DNA of 41,333 bases, taken from UBA1757 sp045627385 (GTDB taxonomy: Bacteria; Bacteroidota; Bacteroidia; Bacteroidales; UBA1402). The translations under genes were made by a program, and so were the position numbers. Shown one piece after another: positions 25,749 through 35,003 of the stretch. The notes under the pieces are model-generated. The model did not search any database. It saw only the letters and a program-made list of their open reading frames with translations, and was not told the origin of the DNA. Location of the stretch: assembly GCA_045627385.1 (NCBI GenBank), contig JAZQNO010000031.1, positions 1 through 41,333 of the forward strand, written 5' to 3'. The first letter of the stretch is position 1. Each line of letters opens with the position of its first letter.

Positions 25749-26450
25749 TCACTCGACTGGAGCGATGAGCTTGTAGCCCTTGCCGTGGATGTTCATGATC
25801 TGCAGGTTGGGATCGTCCTTCAGATGCTTGCGCAACTTGGTGATATACACATCCATGCTGCGGGCATTGAAATAGGTGTTCTCGCCCCAGATGCTCATCA
25901 GCGCGTAGTTGCGCTCCAGAATCTGGTTCATGTGGCTGCAGAGCATGGTGAGCAGGTCGCACTCCTTGGTGGTCAGTTTCACCGATTCGCCACCGTCAAA
26001 CGTCAGCAGCTGCTTGGTCGTTTCGAAGGTGTAACGGCCCATGTGGTACAGAGTCACCTGTTTGACCTTCTTGCCTTTGACACGGCGGATGATGGCCTCG
26101 ATACGGAAAAGCAGCTCCTCCATGCTGAAAGGCTTGGTCAGATAATCGTCGGCGCCCAACTTGAAACCGTTCAGAATGTCTTCTTTCAAGTTCTTGGCCG
26201 TAAGGAATATGATGGGCACCTCCGTATTCAGCTGACGGATGTCCTGCGCCAGAGTGAATCCATCCTTGCGGGGCATCATCACGTCGAGAATGCACAAGTC
26301 ATACTTCGATTTCTGAAAAGCTTCCAAGCCCTGTTCGCCATCGGGCAAAAGGTCCACCAGGTAGTTCTTGGCCTGCAGATATTCACACAAAAGGAATCCC
26401 AGATTGCCATCGTCCTCGCACAGCAGGATGCGCATTTTTTCTTCTGTCAT
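25749..26450 (-). CDS. rprY: OmpR-family response regulator RprY
   Basis: 233 residues. The receiver domain (1-120) has the acidic pair in LLCEDDGNLG, the phospho-acceptor Asp in LCILDVMMPRKDG, Thr/Ala in IIFLTAKNLKEDI and Lys in DYLTKPFSMEEL. The C-terminal winged-helix domain (about 135-230) shows ECDLLTMLCSHMNQILER and ARSMDVYITKLRKHLKDDPN, then IHGKGYKLI. It closely resembles Bacteroides RprY from memory. It binds DNA after phosphorylation by the RprX kinase, whose gene overlaps its start as ATGA (26447-26450). Target genes are not shown by the sequence. Confidence 0.92.
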   Translation of the reverse strand: MTEEKMRILLCEDDGNLGFLLCEYLQAKNYLVDLLPDGEQGLEAFQKSKYDLCILDVMMPRKDGFTLAQDIRQLNTEVPIIFLTAKNLKEDILNGFKLGADDYLTKPFSMEELLFRIEAIIRRVKGKKVKQVTLYHMGRYTFETTKQLLTFDGGESVKLTTKECDLLTMLCSHMNQILERNYALMSIWGENTYFNARSMDVYITKLRKHLKDDPNLQIMNIHGKGYKLIAPVE

Positions 26451-27976
26451 AATTCTTCGCTTTTAATGATGGGTAAATTGATGTTGAATGTCGTTCCTTG
26501 TCCTATTTCGCTTTCGACCGAAATGGTGCCGTGGAAGTCGCTCACGATCTCCTTCACATAGGCCAGACCTAGTCCGAAGCCCTTGACATCGTGCAGGTTG
26601 CCCTTGGTAACCCGATAGAAACGGTCGAAAATCTTGTTGATATTTTCCTTTTTGATGCCGATACCGTTGTCCGACACCGAGATGACCATACGCCCGTGCT
26701 CGTTGCGGCTCGACACTTTCAGTTTCAGCGGACGGTCCGGGTCGCGGTATTTGACGGCATTGTCCAAGAGATTGAAAATCACATTGGTAAAATGCATTTC
26801 ATCGGCCAAAACCATCTTCTCCTTCGCCGCCAGGTCGGTTTCCAAGGTGCCGTCGTACTTGCCCACTTTCAGACGGAAAGTGCCGGTGACCACATCCAGC
26901 GTCTCGTTCACATCGATTTCGCGGAACTTCATCGTCTGGTGCTTCCGCTCGATAAGAGACATCTGCAAGACCTTTTCCACCAAAAAATTGAGGCGCTTGC
27001 TCTCGTCCGAAATCACCCCTGTGATGTGCTTCATCACATCGGGCGTCTTGGCCACATCCGAGTCGCGGAGCATCTGAGAAGCCAGCAGAATGGACGACAC
27101 CGGCGTCTTCAGCTCGTGCGTCATATTGTTGACAAAATCGGTCTTCATATCCGACAGCCTTTTCTGCTGCAACAGCGTGATGGAGATGTAGGTGAAGACA
27201 AACAGCAGCAGCACGGTGAACGCAATCATCGGGATGAAAACCTTTACCGGATCGCTGATATAGCCTTTCCGGGTGGGGAAAAAGACGTTCAGCGTGGCAT
27301 ACTGGTCGCCGGGGTCGTTCATGAACAGGTTCTGACGGTAGTGAGGGCGCTGTCCGCTGTCGTAGTAGTTCTGACTGGCATAGACGTTGCGGCCGTAGCC
27401 GTCACGGACGGTAAAGAAGAAAGGCATGTCGGCCAATCCATTGCGGCTGAACTCCTGAGTGAGGTATTTCTCCAGCACGTCAAAATCGACACGCTGCTCG
27501 ATGGGACGCTCGTTGGCTTCGTACAGCACCCTGAGAATCACATCGTTCAGCATACGCTGCTGATGCAGGTAGCGGTCTTTCAGAATCTGCACATCCTCCT
27601 TGTTGTCCAAAGAGAAATTGCGCGGCACGGGAGCGCCCCAATGCCTCGTGATGCTCTGCTGGATGAAAAATTGAGGCACCACCGTATCGTTGAGCGAATA
27701 GCCCACTATCTCGTGATGCATCGTCCACCGGCCGCTGGCCGAGCGCAACTGCATCATCTGGCGCTCGCGTTCCTCCAGCTCATTCTCCAGATAGCGCTGC
27801 GTCTCATCCTGCTCCAAGAGATACACCACCCGCGACAGACTGCGGTGGACGGCGTTGTCGAGCTGTTCGGTCTGAATTCTCATCATCGATCGCATATAGC
27901 TCAACTGTGTGATAATCAATACCGTAAAAGTGGCAATCATCACACATATCAGAAGCCAGATGTTGAATTTGCGCAT
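26447..27976 (-). CDS. rprX: Sensor histidine kinase RprX
   Basis: 509 residues from ATG 27976; an upstream TTG at 28000 would lie in the promoter. Topology: a first membrane helix near residues 5-27 (IWLLICVMIATFTVLII), a periplasmic sensor of about 215 residues, and a second helix near 245-270 (FIPMIAFTVLLLFVFTYI). The dimerisation domain has phospho-acceptor His287 in NMTHELKTPVSS. The ATPase has the N box NVIFNLLDNAVKY, DNGIGIKKENI and GFGLGLAYVKEIV. There is no HAMP domain evident. It phosphorylates RprY, encoded immediately downstream with a 4-base overlap. Confidence 0.92.
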   Translation of the reverse strand: MRKFNIWLLICVMIATFTVLIITQLSYMRSMMRIQTEQLDNAVHRSLSRVVYLLEQDETQRYLENELEERERQMMQLRSASGRWTMHHEIVGYSLNDTVVPQFFIQQSITRHWGAPVPRNFSLDNKEDVQILKDRYLHQQRMLNDVILRVLYEANERPIEQRVDFDVLEKYLTQEFSRNGLADMPFFFTVRDGYGRNVYASQNYYDSGQRPHYRQNLFMNDPGDQYATLNVFFPTRKGYISDPVKVFIPMIAFTVLLLFVFTYISITLLQQKRLSDMKTDFVNNMTHELKTPVSSILLASQMLRDSDVAKTPDVMKHITGVISDESKRLNFLVEKVLQMSLIERKHQTMKFREIDVNETLDVVTGTFRLKVGKYDGTLETDLAAKEKMVLADEMHFTNVIFNLLDNAVKYRDPDRPLKLKVSSRNEHGRMVISVSDNGIGIKKENINKIFDRFYRVTKGNLHDVKGFGLGLAYVKEIVSDFHGTISVESEIGQGTTFNINLPIIKSEEL

Positions 27977-27997
27977 AAGAGGATGTTTATGACTGAG

Positions 27998-28005
27998 CAA
28001 ATATA
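27998..28005 (-). promoter_or_regulatory. -7 element TATATTTG of rprX-rprY
   Basis: Minus-strand TAnnTTTG match 21 bases before the ATG at 27976, which fixes that start codon. Confidence 0.6.
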
Positions 28006-28105
28006 GAGTTCAATTTTAACATTTCGCCCGCCTTAAACAACATTAACCGACCAAACAACATTCTTTAACAAAAATAACGGCGGCAGGTCCCGTCGGGCAG
28101 GAGCG

Positions 28106-28138
28106 AAAAAGAGGCCGCGCCCTGCCGGGCGCGGCCTC
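28106..28138 (-). terminator. Terminator of the EF-G2-type gene
   Basis: Perfect 12-bp GC-rich stem 28111-28122 / 28127-28138 with a four-base loop, followed on the minus strand by TTTTT. Confidence 0.95.
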
Positions 28139-28168
28139 CAACTATGCGGTAACAAACTGTCAGACAGA

Positions 28169-30328
28169 TCAGTCTTTGTCCTGCTGGCTGGCTTCGTAGT
28201 CCTTGAGCAGCTGAGTCTGGACATCGGCGGGAACCAGTTCGTAGGAAGCGAACTTCATCGTGAACGAAGCGCGACCGCCCGAGATGGAGCTCAGAGAAGT
28301 CGAATAGTCGCTCATTTCCTTGAGAGGCACCTTGGCAGACAGTTTCTGCAGACCCTTTTCGCTGTGCATACCCATGATGATGGCACGACGGCCGTTCAGG
28401 TCGCTCATCACATCACCCATGTTCTCACCGGGCACGAGCACTTCCACATCGTAGATGGGTTCCAACACCTTCGGACCTGCCTCCTTGAAGGCCATGCTGA
28501 AAGCGTTGCGGCCGGCCAGCATGAAGGAGATTTCGTTCGAATCTACCGGGTGCATCTTTCCGTCGTATACAATGACGCGGATGTCGCGGGCGTAAGAACC
28601 GGTCAGAGGACCCTGTTCCATACGGCTCATGATACCCTTCTGGATGGCGGGGATGAAACGGGCATCGATGGCACCGCCGACGATACTGTTCACAAACACA
28701 AGCTTGCCGCCCCACTCCAGCGGGAATTCGTCGACACCCTTCACAGACATCTTGAATTCCTGGTTGCCGAACTTGAAGGTTTCGGGCATGGGCTTGCCTT
28801 CCTCGTAAGGTTCCACAATAAGGTGGACTTCACCGAACTGGCCCGAACCGCCCGACTGTTTCTTGTGACGGTAGTCGGCACGAGCGGCCTTGGTGATGGT
28901 CTCGCGATACGGAATCTTGGGCTCGTCGAATTCGATGGGCATCTTGTCCATGTTTTCAACGGTCCACTTGAGCGTGCGGAGATGGAATTCGCCCTGACCC
29001 TGCAGAATGGTCTGCTTCAGTTCGCGGCTCTGCTCCACCAGATAGGTGGGATCCTCTTCGCGGATACGGGCCACAATCGACATCATCTTTTCCATATCGG
29101 CCTCATTGACCGGACGGATGGCGCGACGATACTTGGGATCGGGGAATACGATGAAATTGAACTTGCTGTCGGCACCCTTGCCGTTGAGGGTGTTGCCGGT
29201 CTTCACGTCTTTCAGTTTCACGGTGGCGCCGATGTCGCCGGCGTGGATTTCGCTCACCTGGACGCGGTTACTGCCCACCGGGCAGAACAGCTGGGCGATG
29301 CGCTCCTTGGAACCGCGGTCGGCATTGAGCATGTCGTCACCTTCGTGAAGGATACCGGACATCACCTTGAAGTAGTTCACTTCGCCGATGTGCTGTTCGA
29401 AAGTGGTCTTGAAGAAGAAGACGCTGGTGGCGGCGGTTTCGTCGCAGGCGATTTCCTGGCCTTCGGCGTTCTTCACGGCGGGAGCCTCGGAAACGGCGGG
29501 AGCCACGTCGCTCAGGAAATCGAGCAGACGGGCCACACCCATGTTCTTGTCGGCGCTCAGACAGAAGACGGGGAACACGCCTCTGGTCTGCAGAGCCTTG
29601 CGCAGTCCCGTGTGGACATCTTCTTCGCAAAGGTCACCTTCTTCGAAATATTTCTCCATCAGAGCCTCGTCGCTTTCAGCGGCGGCCTCCACCAGAGCGG
29701 CACGAAGTTCTTCGGCCTTGTCCTGCTGGTCGGCGGGGATGTCGGCCACGGTGGGAGCACCGCCTTCGGCCTTGAAGGTGAGACTCTTCATCATAACCAC
29801 GTCGATGATCTGGTTGAAACCTTCACCCGTGGCCACGGGATACTGCACCTTAATAATATTGTTGCCGTACTGTTCGCGCAGGCGCTCGACGATGCCGTCG
29901 AAATCGACGTTTTCGCGGTCAACCTGGTTGATGGCGAAGATGACGGGCTTGTTCACCTTTTCGGCATTGCGGATGGCATTCATCGTGCCACCGTCGAGAC
30001 CCGACTGGCCGTGCATCAGAATGATGGCGGCTTCGGTCACGTTCAGAGCAGTGATGGCACCGCCGCAGAAGTCGTCGGAACCCGGACAGTCGATCAGATT
30101 GAGCTTCTTGCCCTTCCATTCCACAAAGAAAGGAGCGCTGTAGACGGAGTAACCGTATTCCTGTTCGACAGGATAGTAGTCACTGACAGTGTTTTTGGCA
30201 GCCAAAGTGCCACGACGTTTGATTTGTCCACCCTCGAGCAGAATGGATTCCGTGAGGGTGGTTTTACCCGATCCGGCCGAACCGATGATGGCGACGTTTT
30301 TGATTTCGCCTGTTTGATAATTCTTCAT
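28169..30328 (-). CDS. fusA2: EF-G paralog of the EF-G2 type, catalytic His replaced
   Basis: 719 residues with the five-domain EF-G layout. The P-loop is intact (GSAGSGKT, 16-23), but the GTPase signatures depart from true EF-G: switch I reads EQEYGYSV (55-62) instead of EQERGITI, the G3 motif reads DCPGSDDF (80-87) with Ser84 where EF-G has its catalytic histidine, and G4 reads NQVD (134-137) instead of NKxD. Domain IV keeps the decoding-site end (HKKQSGGSGQFGEVHLIVEP and GAIDARFIPAIQKGI). Published work in Bacteroides thetaiotaomicron describes EF-G2 as a starvation-induced translocase that works without GTP hydrolysis and is needed for gut colonisation; these substitutions fit it. It is a single gene between its own terminator and an unrecognised promoter, not in a str operon. 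Confidence 0.88.
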   Translation of the reverse strand: MKNYQTGEIKNVAIIGSAGSGKTTLTESILLEGGQIKRRGTLAAKNTVSDYYPVEQEYGYSVYSAPFFVEWKGKKLNLIDCPGSDDFCGGAITALNVTEAAIILMHGQSGLDGGTMNAIRNAEKVNKPVIFAINQVDRENVDFDGIVERLREQYGNNIIKVQYPVATGEGFNQIIDVVMMKSLTFKAEGGAPTVADIPADQQDKAEELRAALVEAAAESDEALMEKYFEEGDLCEEDVHTGLRKALQTRGVFPVFCLSADKNMGVARLLDFLSDVAPAVSEAPAVKNAEGQEIACDETAATSVFFFKTTFEQHIGEVNYFKVMSGILHEGDDMLNADRGSKERIAQLFCPVGSNRVQVSEIHAGDIGATVKLKDVKTGNTLNGKGADSKFNFIVFPDPKYRRAIRPVNEADMEKMMSIVARIREEDPTYLVEQSRELKQTILQGQGEFHLRTLKWTVENMDKMPIEFDEPKIPYRETITKAARADYRHKKQSGGSGQFGEVHLIVEPYEEGKPMPETFKFGNQEFKMSVKGVDEFPLEWGGKLVFVNSIVGGAIDARFIPAIQKGIMSRMEQGPLTGSYARDIRVIVYDGKMHPVDSNEISFMLAGRNAFSMAFKEAGPKVLEPIYDVEVLVPGENMGDVMSDLNGRRAIIMGMHSEKGLQKLSAKVPLKEMSDYSTSLSSISGGRASFTMKFASYELVPADVQTQLLKDYEASQQDKD

Positions 30329-30440
30329 AAAGACTTGATTTATATATGTTTATGATTATTCGCCTTTCATTCTTCGGTCATTTCCCGAAAAAACGGCGCA
30401 AGTTAGCAAAATATCGAAGATTTCCCAAAGAATTTCGATG

Positions 30441-30448
30441 TAACTTTG
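30441..30448 (+). promoter_or_regulatory. hemW: -7 element TAACTTTG of hemW
   Basis: Plus-strand TAnnTTTG match 26 bases before the ATG at 30475; it rules out start codons further upstream in the same frame. Confidence 0.55.
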
Positions 30449-30474
30449 CACGAGAGATTTTCGGAAACTGCAAA

Positions 30475-31701
30475 ATGACGGCTATGGACCTCAATGGAAT
30501 GGAAAAAGGATGCGGGCTGTATGTGCACGTGCCCTTCTGCCGGCGCAAATGCGCCTACTGCGATTTCTATTCGGGCAACTGGCCGGAAAAGCAGGACGCC
30601 TACGTGCAGGCCCTCCTTCGGGAAATGGAAACGACTGTCGGACCGAAGGCTGAAGGCCGGCCAAAACTCCGCACCGTCTACTTCGGCGGAGGGACCCCCT
30701 CGCTGCTCACAGCGCCCCAAAGACGAGCCATCCTGCGCGGCATCCGCCGTCTTTTCGACCTTTCCGACTGTCTGGAAACCACCCTCGAAGCCAACCCCGA
30801 CGACCTGAGCGACAGCTTCCTTCGGGAACTGCGCGAAGAAGATTTCTTCCACCGCATCAGCATCGGATGCCAGAGTTTCCAGGACAGCGAACTGCAGGCC
30901 GTCGGGCGCAGACATACAGCCCGTCAGGCCCTCGACGCCGTCCGCCGCTGCCGGGACAAAGGTTTCGACAACCTCAGCATCGACCTGATGATGGGCCTTC
31001 CCGGCCAAACACCCGAGAGTTTCCACCGCAGCCTCGAAGCCGCCACCGACCTGGGCGTGCAGCACATTTCAGCCTACATGCTCAGCCTGGAACCCCAGGT
31101 GCCGCTCGCCCGTTCGCTCGAAGCCGGACAATGGCGCGAAGCCGACGAAGACACCCTGGCCGCGCTCTACGGAGATTTGTGCAAGCATCTGTCAGCCAAC
31201 GGCTTCGAACATTACGAAATCTCCAATTTCGCTCTTCCGGGCTACCGTTCGCTCCACAACAGTTCCTACTGGCAAGGCATCCCCTACTGGGGATTCGGAC
31301 CGGGCGCGCACAGCTATTTCGCCGACGCCGACAGCCACACCTGCATCCGCCGCTGGAACGGAAAAGACATCGGCGCCTATCTCTCCGGCAATCCGAAGCG
31401 CGAGGAAGAGCGTCTGAGTCTGGAAGAACGTTTCGAGGAAACGGTGATGACCGAACTGCGCACCAGCGAAGGGCTCGACCTCGACCGGGTCAGGCAGCTG
31501 TTTGGAGAGGAACGCCTGCAGAGACTGCTGCAGAAAGCCCAACCTTTGCTGGAGCGCCGTCTGCTGCTTTGGGGAAGCGCCTCATCGCTCGACTGCCCGC
31601 CCGTCGCCACACACACGACACAACCAGACAGAGGACACCTCCGTCTCGCACCCGATGCGCTCCTCATATCGGACCGCATCATCTGCGAACTGTCGGATTA
31701 A
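30475..31701 (+). CDS. hemW: Radical-SAM heme chaperone HemW (coproporphyrinogen oxidase-like)
   Basis: 409 residues from ATG 30475; ATGs at 30484 and 30499 are alternatives. The radical-SAM cluster motif is C22-x3-C26-x2-C29 in PFCRRKCAYCDFYS, followed by VYFGGGTPSLL, LEANPDDLS and SIGCQSF, and by YEISNFALPGYRSLHN and YWGFGPGAHSY, all typical of HemW (formerly called HemN-like or YggW). The HemW-type CNFC tail found in true HemN is absent. HemW carries heme to respiratory enzymes and is not a coproporphyrinogen dehydrogenase. The gene converges with the exonuclease gene, and the two stop codons share the palindrome TTAA (31698-31701). Confidence 0.92.
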   Translation: MTAMDLNGMEKGCGLYVHVPFCRRKCAYCDFYSGNWPEKQDAYVQALLREMETTVGPKAEGRPKLRTVYFGGGTPSLLTAPQRRAILRGIRRLFDLSDCLETTLEANPDDLSDSFLRELREEDFFHRISIGCQSFQDSELQAVGRRHTARQALDAVRRCRDKGFDNLSIDLMMGLPGQTPESFHRSLEAATDLGVQHISAYMLSLEPQVPLARSLEAGQWREADEDTLAALYGDLCKHLSANGFEHYEISNFALPGYRSLHNSSYWQGIPYWGFGPGAHSYFADADSHTCIRRWNGKDIGAYLSGNPKREEERLSLEERFEETVMTELRTSEGLDLDRVRQLFGEERLQRLLQKAQPLLERRLLLWGSASSLDCPPVATHTTQPDRGHLRLAPDALLISDRIICELSD

Positions 31702-32282
31702 AGTTTGCCGTTCAGGCGGAGATAGATCTGGCGGCAGGCCCAGGCATCGAGAGCCGCATAGTGCTGCTGGGCATCGCTCAGTTCTTCGGCCTCCCAGTTG
31801 GACAACTGCTGCGCCTTGGAAATGCGCAGGCCGAAAACGATGGCGTAAATCTTCTGAAGGCTCAGATCCTCAATGCCGAAAGCTTTCACATACGACTGCA
31901 GCTCCACCACGTTCTTCGGATTGAACGTGCGGCTGTAGTGCTTCATCTGACGGAAATCGTCCTGCGAGGAAAGCCCCACCTTCATCACCTCCGGATTGCC
32001 GAACAAAGCCTCGATAGCCTTCGGTATCTTCCTGGATTTCAATCGAATGAGATAACATGCGTGTTCACACGCCAGCTGAATGAGCGACAGACGGTTATGC
32101 TCCCCCTTCTTGAAGGAGGGGCGCGATTCGGAGTCGAATCCTACCAGTTGCTGTGCGTTCCACAAGGCAGCGGTTTCCTCGCTGATGCCGTCCTCGTCGA
32201 GGACCACGATGGGACCGTCATAAATGGCCAGGGGAAGTTCGGCCACACGTTCTTTGTCAATATTTGCCTGAAATTGTGCCAT
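31698..32282 (-). CDS. 3'-5' exonuclease domain protein (DEDDy type)
   Basis: 194 residues from ATG 32282; the upstream TTG lies inside the -7 element. The single domain is a DnaQ-like/RNase D-like exonuclease: Exo I GFDSES (catalytic Asp and Glu), an Exo II aspartate in SSQDDFRQM, and Exo III YAALDAWACRQIY with Tyr and Asp four apart. FKKGEHNRLSLIQLAC is typical of the WRN/RNase D subgroup. No helicase or HRDC domain is attached, so it is a stand-alone nuclease, possibly in RNA 3'-end trimming or DNA repair. The gene is monocistronic and overlaps the hemW stop. Confidence 0.88.
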   Translation of the reverse strand: MAQFQANIDKERVAELPLAIYDGPIVVLDEDGISEETAALWNAQQLVGFDSESRPSFKKGEHNRLSLIQLACEHACYLIRLKSRKIPKAIEALFGNPEVMKVGLSSQDDFRQMKHYSRTFNPKNVVELQSYVKAFGIEDLSLQKIYAIVFGLRISKAQQLSNWEAEELSDAQQHYAALDAWACRQIYLRLNGKL

Positions 32283-32297
32283 TTGTTTTTCCAGATG

Positions 32298-32305
32298 CAA
32301 ATTTA
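32298..32305 (-). promoter_or_regulatory. -7 element TAAATTTG of the exonuclease gene
   Basis: Minus-strand TAnnTTTG match 15 bases before the ATG at 32282, implying a very short leader of about 10 bases. Confidence 0.6.
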
Positions 32306-32339
32306 CATGTTATAATCGGGATTTACCACCTTTTATACG

Positions 32340-32347
32340 TATCTTTG
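32340..32347 (+). promoter_or_regulatory. ftsK: -7 element TATCTTTG of ftsK
   Basis: Plus-strand TAnnTTTG match 19 bases before the ftsK ATG at 32367; it is divergent from the exonuclease promoter, 34 bases away. Confidence 0.6.
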
Positions 32348-32366
32348 TTGCATTACTCCAAAATTT

Positions 32367-34979
32367 ATGGCTGTTTCAAACAATAAGACCAAATCCAAAT
32401 CCGGAAAAGCGCCGAAAGGCATTTCCAGCAGCCTCGGGAAATCGTCCCGCAGCCGGCTGAAAGACTCCATAGACCGCTTCATCGACAGACTCAGCAGCGG
32501 CGATTTCATCGAAATGCTCAAAGCCGAAAAAGCCCACTTCATCTGCGGCCTGGTGCTGCTGATCCTGTCGGTCTACCTCTGCATCATGCTGATTTCCTTC
32601 CTGTTCACAGGAGCCGCCGACCAAAGTCAGGTGGAAGGCATCCGTCTGGGACAGATCGGTCAGGCCGAGCACATCCGCAACTGGGCCGGCGCTCTCGGCG
32701 CATGGCTGTCGAACATCATCATGAACCACTGGTTCGGCGTCTCCTCCCTGCTGCTGGCCGTCTATGCGCTGCTCCTATCGCTGCGGCTCATGCGCGTGCG
32801 CATCGTCTCACTGGGCAAGACATTCATCTACTGCATATTCCTGTTCATCTGGCTGTCCGTATTCTTCGGATTCATCTGTTCGGGCAACAGCTCGCTCAAC
32901 TTTCTGGGCGGCGCCCACGGCTACCACGTGAGCCAATGGATGCAAGGCATCGCCGGCACACCCGGTGTCATCCTCGTCCTGCTGGTAACGATGCTCATTT
33001 TCCTGGTGTTCGCCTTCAAGAACACAATGAAGGTCATCCGCAAACTGTTCGTCTGGTCCAATTTCCAGAACAGCCTCAAAGAGAAGATCGGCCATATCGG
33101 CGAAGGCATCAGCGACGTCCTCGACGATGATGAGGAGGAGGAGGAGGAGGAAAGCGAGAAGGCCGAAGACACCAATTCCGCGGTGACGTTCACCTTCGAA
33201 AAAGGACAGGACGACATCTATGCCAGCACTCAGGACGAAGAGGAAACCCCCTCCGACAGACCCGAGACCGGCTCCGACGGCCTGCCATTCGAAGACCCCA
33301 AAGCCGACAGCCCCAAAACAGACAGTGCCGCCGCGGCCGCAGACGGTATCGAAATGACGGTGGTGTTGGCTCAGGGCGACGAGAACAAGCCCGCCGAGGA
33401 GGAAGACGACGACCTGAGCGGCGAAACCGACATGACCAAAGTGGCCGCCCGTCTGGTAGCCAAATACGGCGAGTTCGACCCGAAGGCCACCTTGAGCCAT
33501 TTCAAGAATCCGCCCGTACAGTTGCTCAAGGACTATGGCGACCAGCAGAACGCCGTCATCAACCCCGAGGAGCAGATGGAAAACAAGAACCGCATCATCG
33601 AAGTGCTCGGCAATTTCGGCATCGGCATCTCCAGCATCCAGGCCACCATCGGCCCCACGGTGACACTCTACGAAATCGTGCCCGAGGCCGGCATCCGCAT
33701 CTCCCGCATCAAGAGCCTCGAAAGCGACATTGCACTGAGTCTGGCGGCCGAAGGCATCCGCATCATCGCTCCCATTCCCGGCAAAGGCACCATCGGTATC
33801 GAAGTGCCCAGCCGCAACCCCAAGATGGTACCCATGCGCACCCTGCTGCAGTCGCGCAAGTTCGAGGAGACCAAATACGACCTGCCTGTGGCTCTTGGCA
33901 AGACCATCACCAACGAAGTCTTCATGTTCGACCTCTGCAAAATGCCTCACCTGCTGGTGGCCGGCGCCACCGGACAAGGTAAATCGGTAGGCCTGAACGC
34001 CATCATCACATCGCTGCTCTACAAGAAACACCCCGGCGAGCTGAAACTGGTGATGGTCGACCCCAAGATGGTGGAATTCAGCATGTACAAAGACATCCTC
34101 AACCACTATCTGGCCAAATATCCCGACGACAGTTGCGAACCCATCATCACCGAGTCGGACAAAGTCATCCAGACCCTGCAGAGTCTGACCATAGAGATGG
34201 ACGAACGCTACCGCCTGCTGAGTGCCGCCCGCTGCCGCAACGTGAAGGAATACAACGACAAGTTCAAAAAGCGTCTGCTCAACCCGGAACAGGGCCACAA
34301 ATACATGCCCTACATCGTCATCGTCATCGACGAGTTCGGCGACCTCATCATGACGGCCGGCCGCGAGATAGAGATGCCCATCGCACGCATCGCGCAGAAG
34401 GCGCGCGCCGTGGGCATGCACATGGTCATCGCCACCCAGCGCCCCACGACCAACATCATCACGGGCACCATCAAAGCCAACTTCCCGGCCCGTCTGGCCT
34501 TCAAGGTGGCCTCGCAGATCGACTCGCGCACCATTCTCGACTCCACCGGCGCCAACCAGCTCATCGGCAAGGGCGACTGCCTGTTCCTGAGCGGCAGCGA
34601 CGCCGTGCGCGTGCAGTGCGCCTTCATCGACACGCCCGAAGTGGAGGATGTGGTGCGCTACATCAGCCAGCAGCAGGGCTACCCGAGACCTTTCGAACTG
34701 CCCGAAGTGCTCAACTCCGAGGGCGGCGGCGAAGTCAACGCCGGCAATCTGAGCGGTGCCCTCGATCCGCTCTTCGAAGAAGCCGCCCGCATGGTGGTGA
34801 ACGAGCAGCAGGGCTCCACCTCCAACATCCAGCGCAAGTTCGCCATCGGCTACAACCGCGCCGGCCGCATCATGGACCAGCTCGAAGCCGCCGGCATCGT
34901 GGGTCCGGCCCAGGGCAGCAAACCGCGCCAGGTGCTGGTCGACAGCGAAGCCCAACTGGACATGCGTATCGGCAAATAA
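32367..34979 (+). CDS. ftsK: DNA translocase FtsK
   Basis: 870 residues. Four membrane segments at about 57-80, 117-142, 151-172 and 198-218 anchor it at the division septum. A charged linker follows (about 250-370), including an acidic run of Asp/Glu encoded by six GAG codons. The RecA-like motor has Walker A GATGQGKS (533-540) and Walker B IVIVIDEFGD (Asp655-Glu656), with STGANQLIGKGD and a C-terminal winged-helix gamma domain (IQRKFAIGYNRAGRIMDQLE) that reads KOPS-type DNA guides. It pumps the chromosome termini through the closing septum. It is the first gene of an apparent operon with the LolA-like gene 24 bases downstream. Confidence 0.97.
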   Translation: MAVSNNKTKSKSGKAPKGISSSLGKSSRSRLKDSIDRFIDRLSSGDFIEMLKAEKAHFICGLVLLILSVYLCIMLISFLFTGAADQSQVEGIRLGQIGQAEHIRNWAGALGAWLSNIIMNHWFGVSSLLLAVYALLLSLRLMRVRIVSLGKTFIYCIFLFIWLSVFFGFICSGNSSLNFLGGAHGYHVSQWMQGIAGTPGVILVLLVTMLIFLVFAFKNTMKVIRKLFVWSNFQNSLKEKIGHIGEGISDVLDDDEEEEEEESEKAEDTNSAVTFTFEKGQDDIYASTQDEEETPSDRPETGSDGLPFEDPKADSPKTDSAAAAADGIEMTVVLAQGDENKPAEEEDDDLSGETDMTKVAARLVAKYGEFDPKATLSHFKNPPVQLLKDYGDQQNAVINPEEQMENKNRIIEVLGNFGIGISSIQATIGPTVTLYEIVPEAGIRISRIKSLESDIALSLAAEGIRIIAPIPGKGTIGIEVPSRNPKMVPMRTLLQSRKFEETKYDLPVALGKTITNEVFMFDLCKMPHLLVAGATGQGKSVGLNAIITSLLYKKHPGELKLVMVDPKMVEFSMYKDILNHYLAKYPDDSCEPIITESDKVIQTLQSLTIEMDERYRLLSAARCRNVKEYNDKFKKRLLNPEQGHKYMPYIVIVIDEFGDLIMTAGREIEMPIARIAQKARAVGMHMVIATQRPTTNIITGTIKANFPARLAFKVASQIDSRTILDSTGANQLIGKGDCLFLSGSDAVRVQCAFIDTPEVEDVVRYISQQQGYPRPFELPEVLNSEGGGEVNAGNLSGALDPLFEEAARMVVNEQQGSTSNIQRKFAIGYNRAGRIMDQLEAAGIVGPAQGSKPRQVLVDSEAQLDMRIGK

Positions 34980-35003
34980 ACATCAGAATCGATTTTTCAA
35001 AAG

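Noticed and set aside
28364..30355. 663-codon plus-strand frame opposite the EF-G2 gene
   Set aside because: His/Asp/Gly-rich shadow translation; the minus strand carries all EF-G domains and a terminator in the right orientation.
32808..34955. 715-codon minus-strand frame opposite ftsK
   Set aside because: A shadow of the ftsK reading frame; no recognisable motif, promoter or start context.
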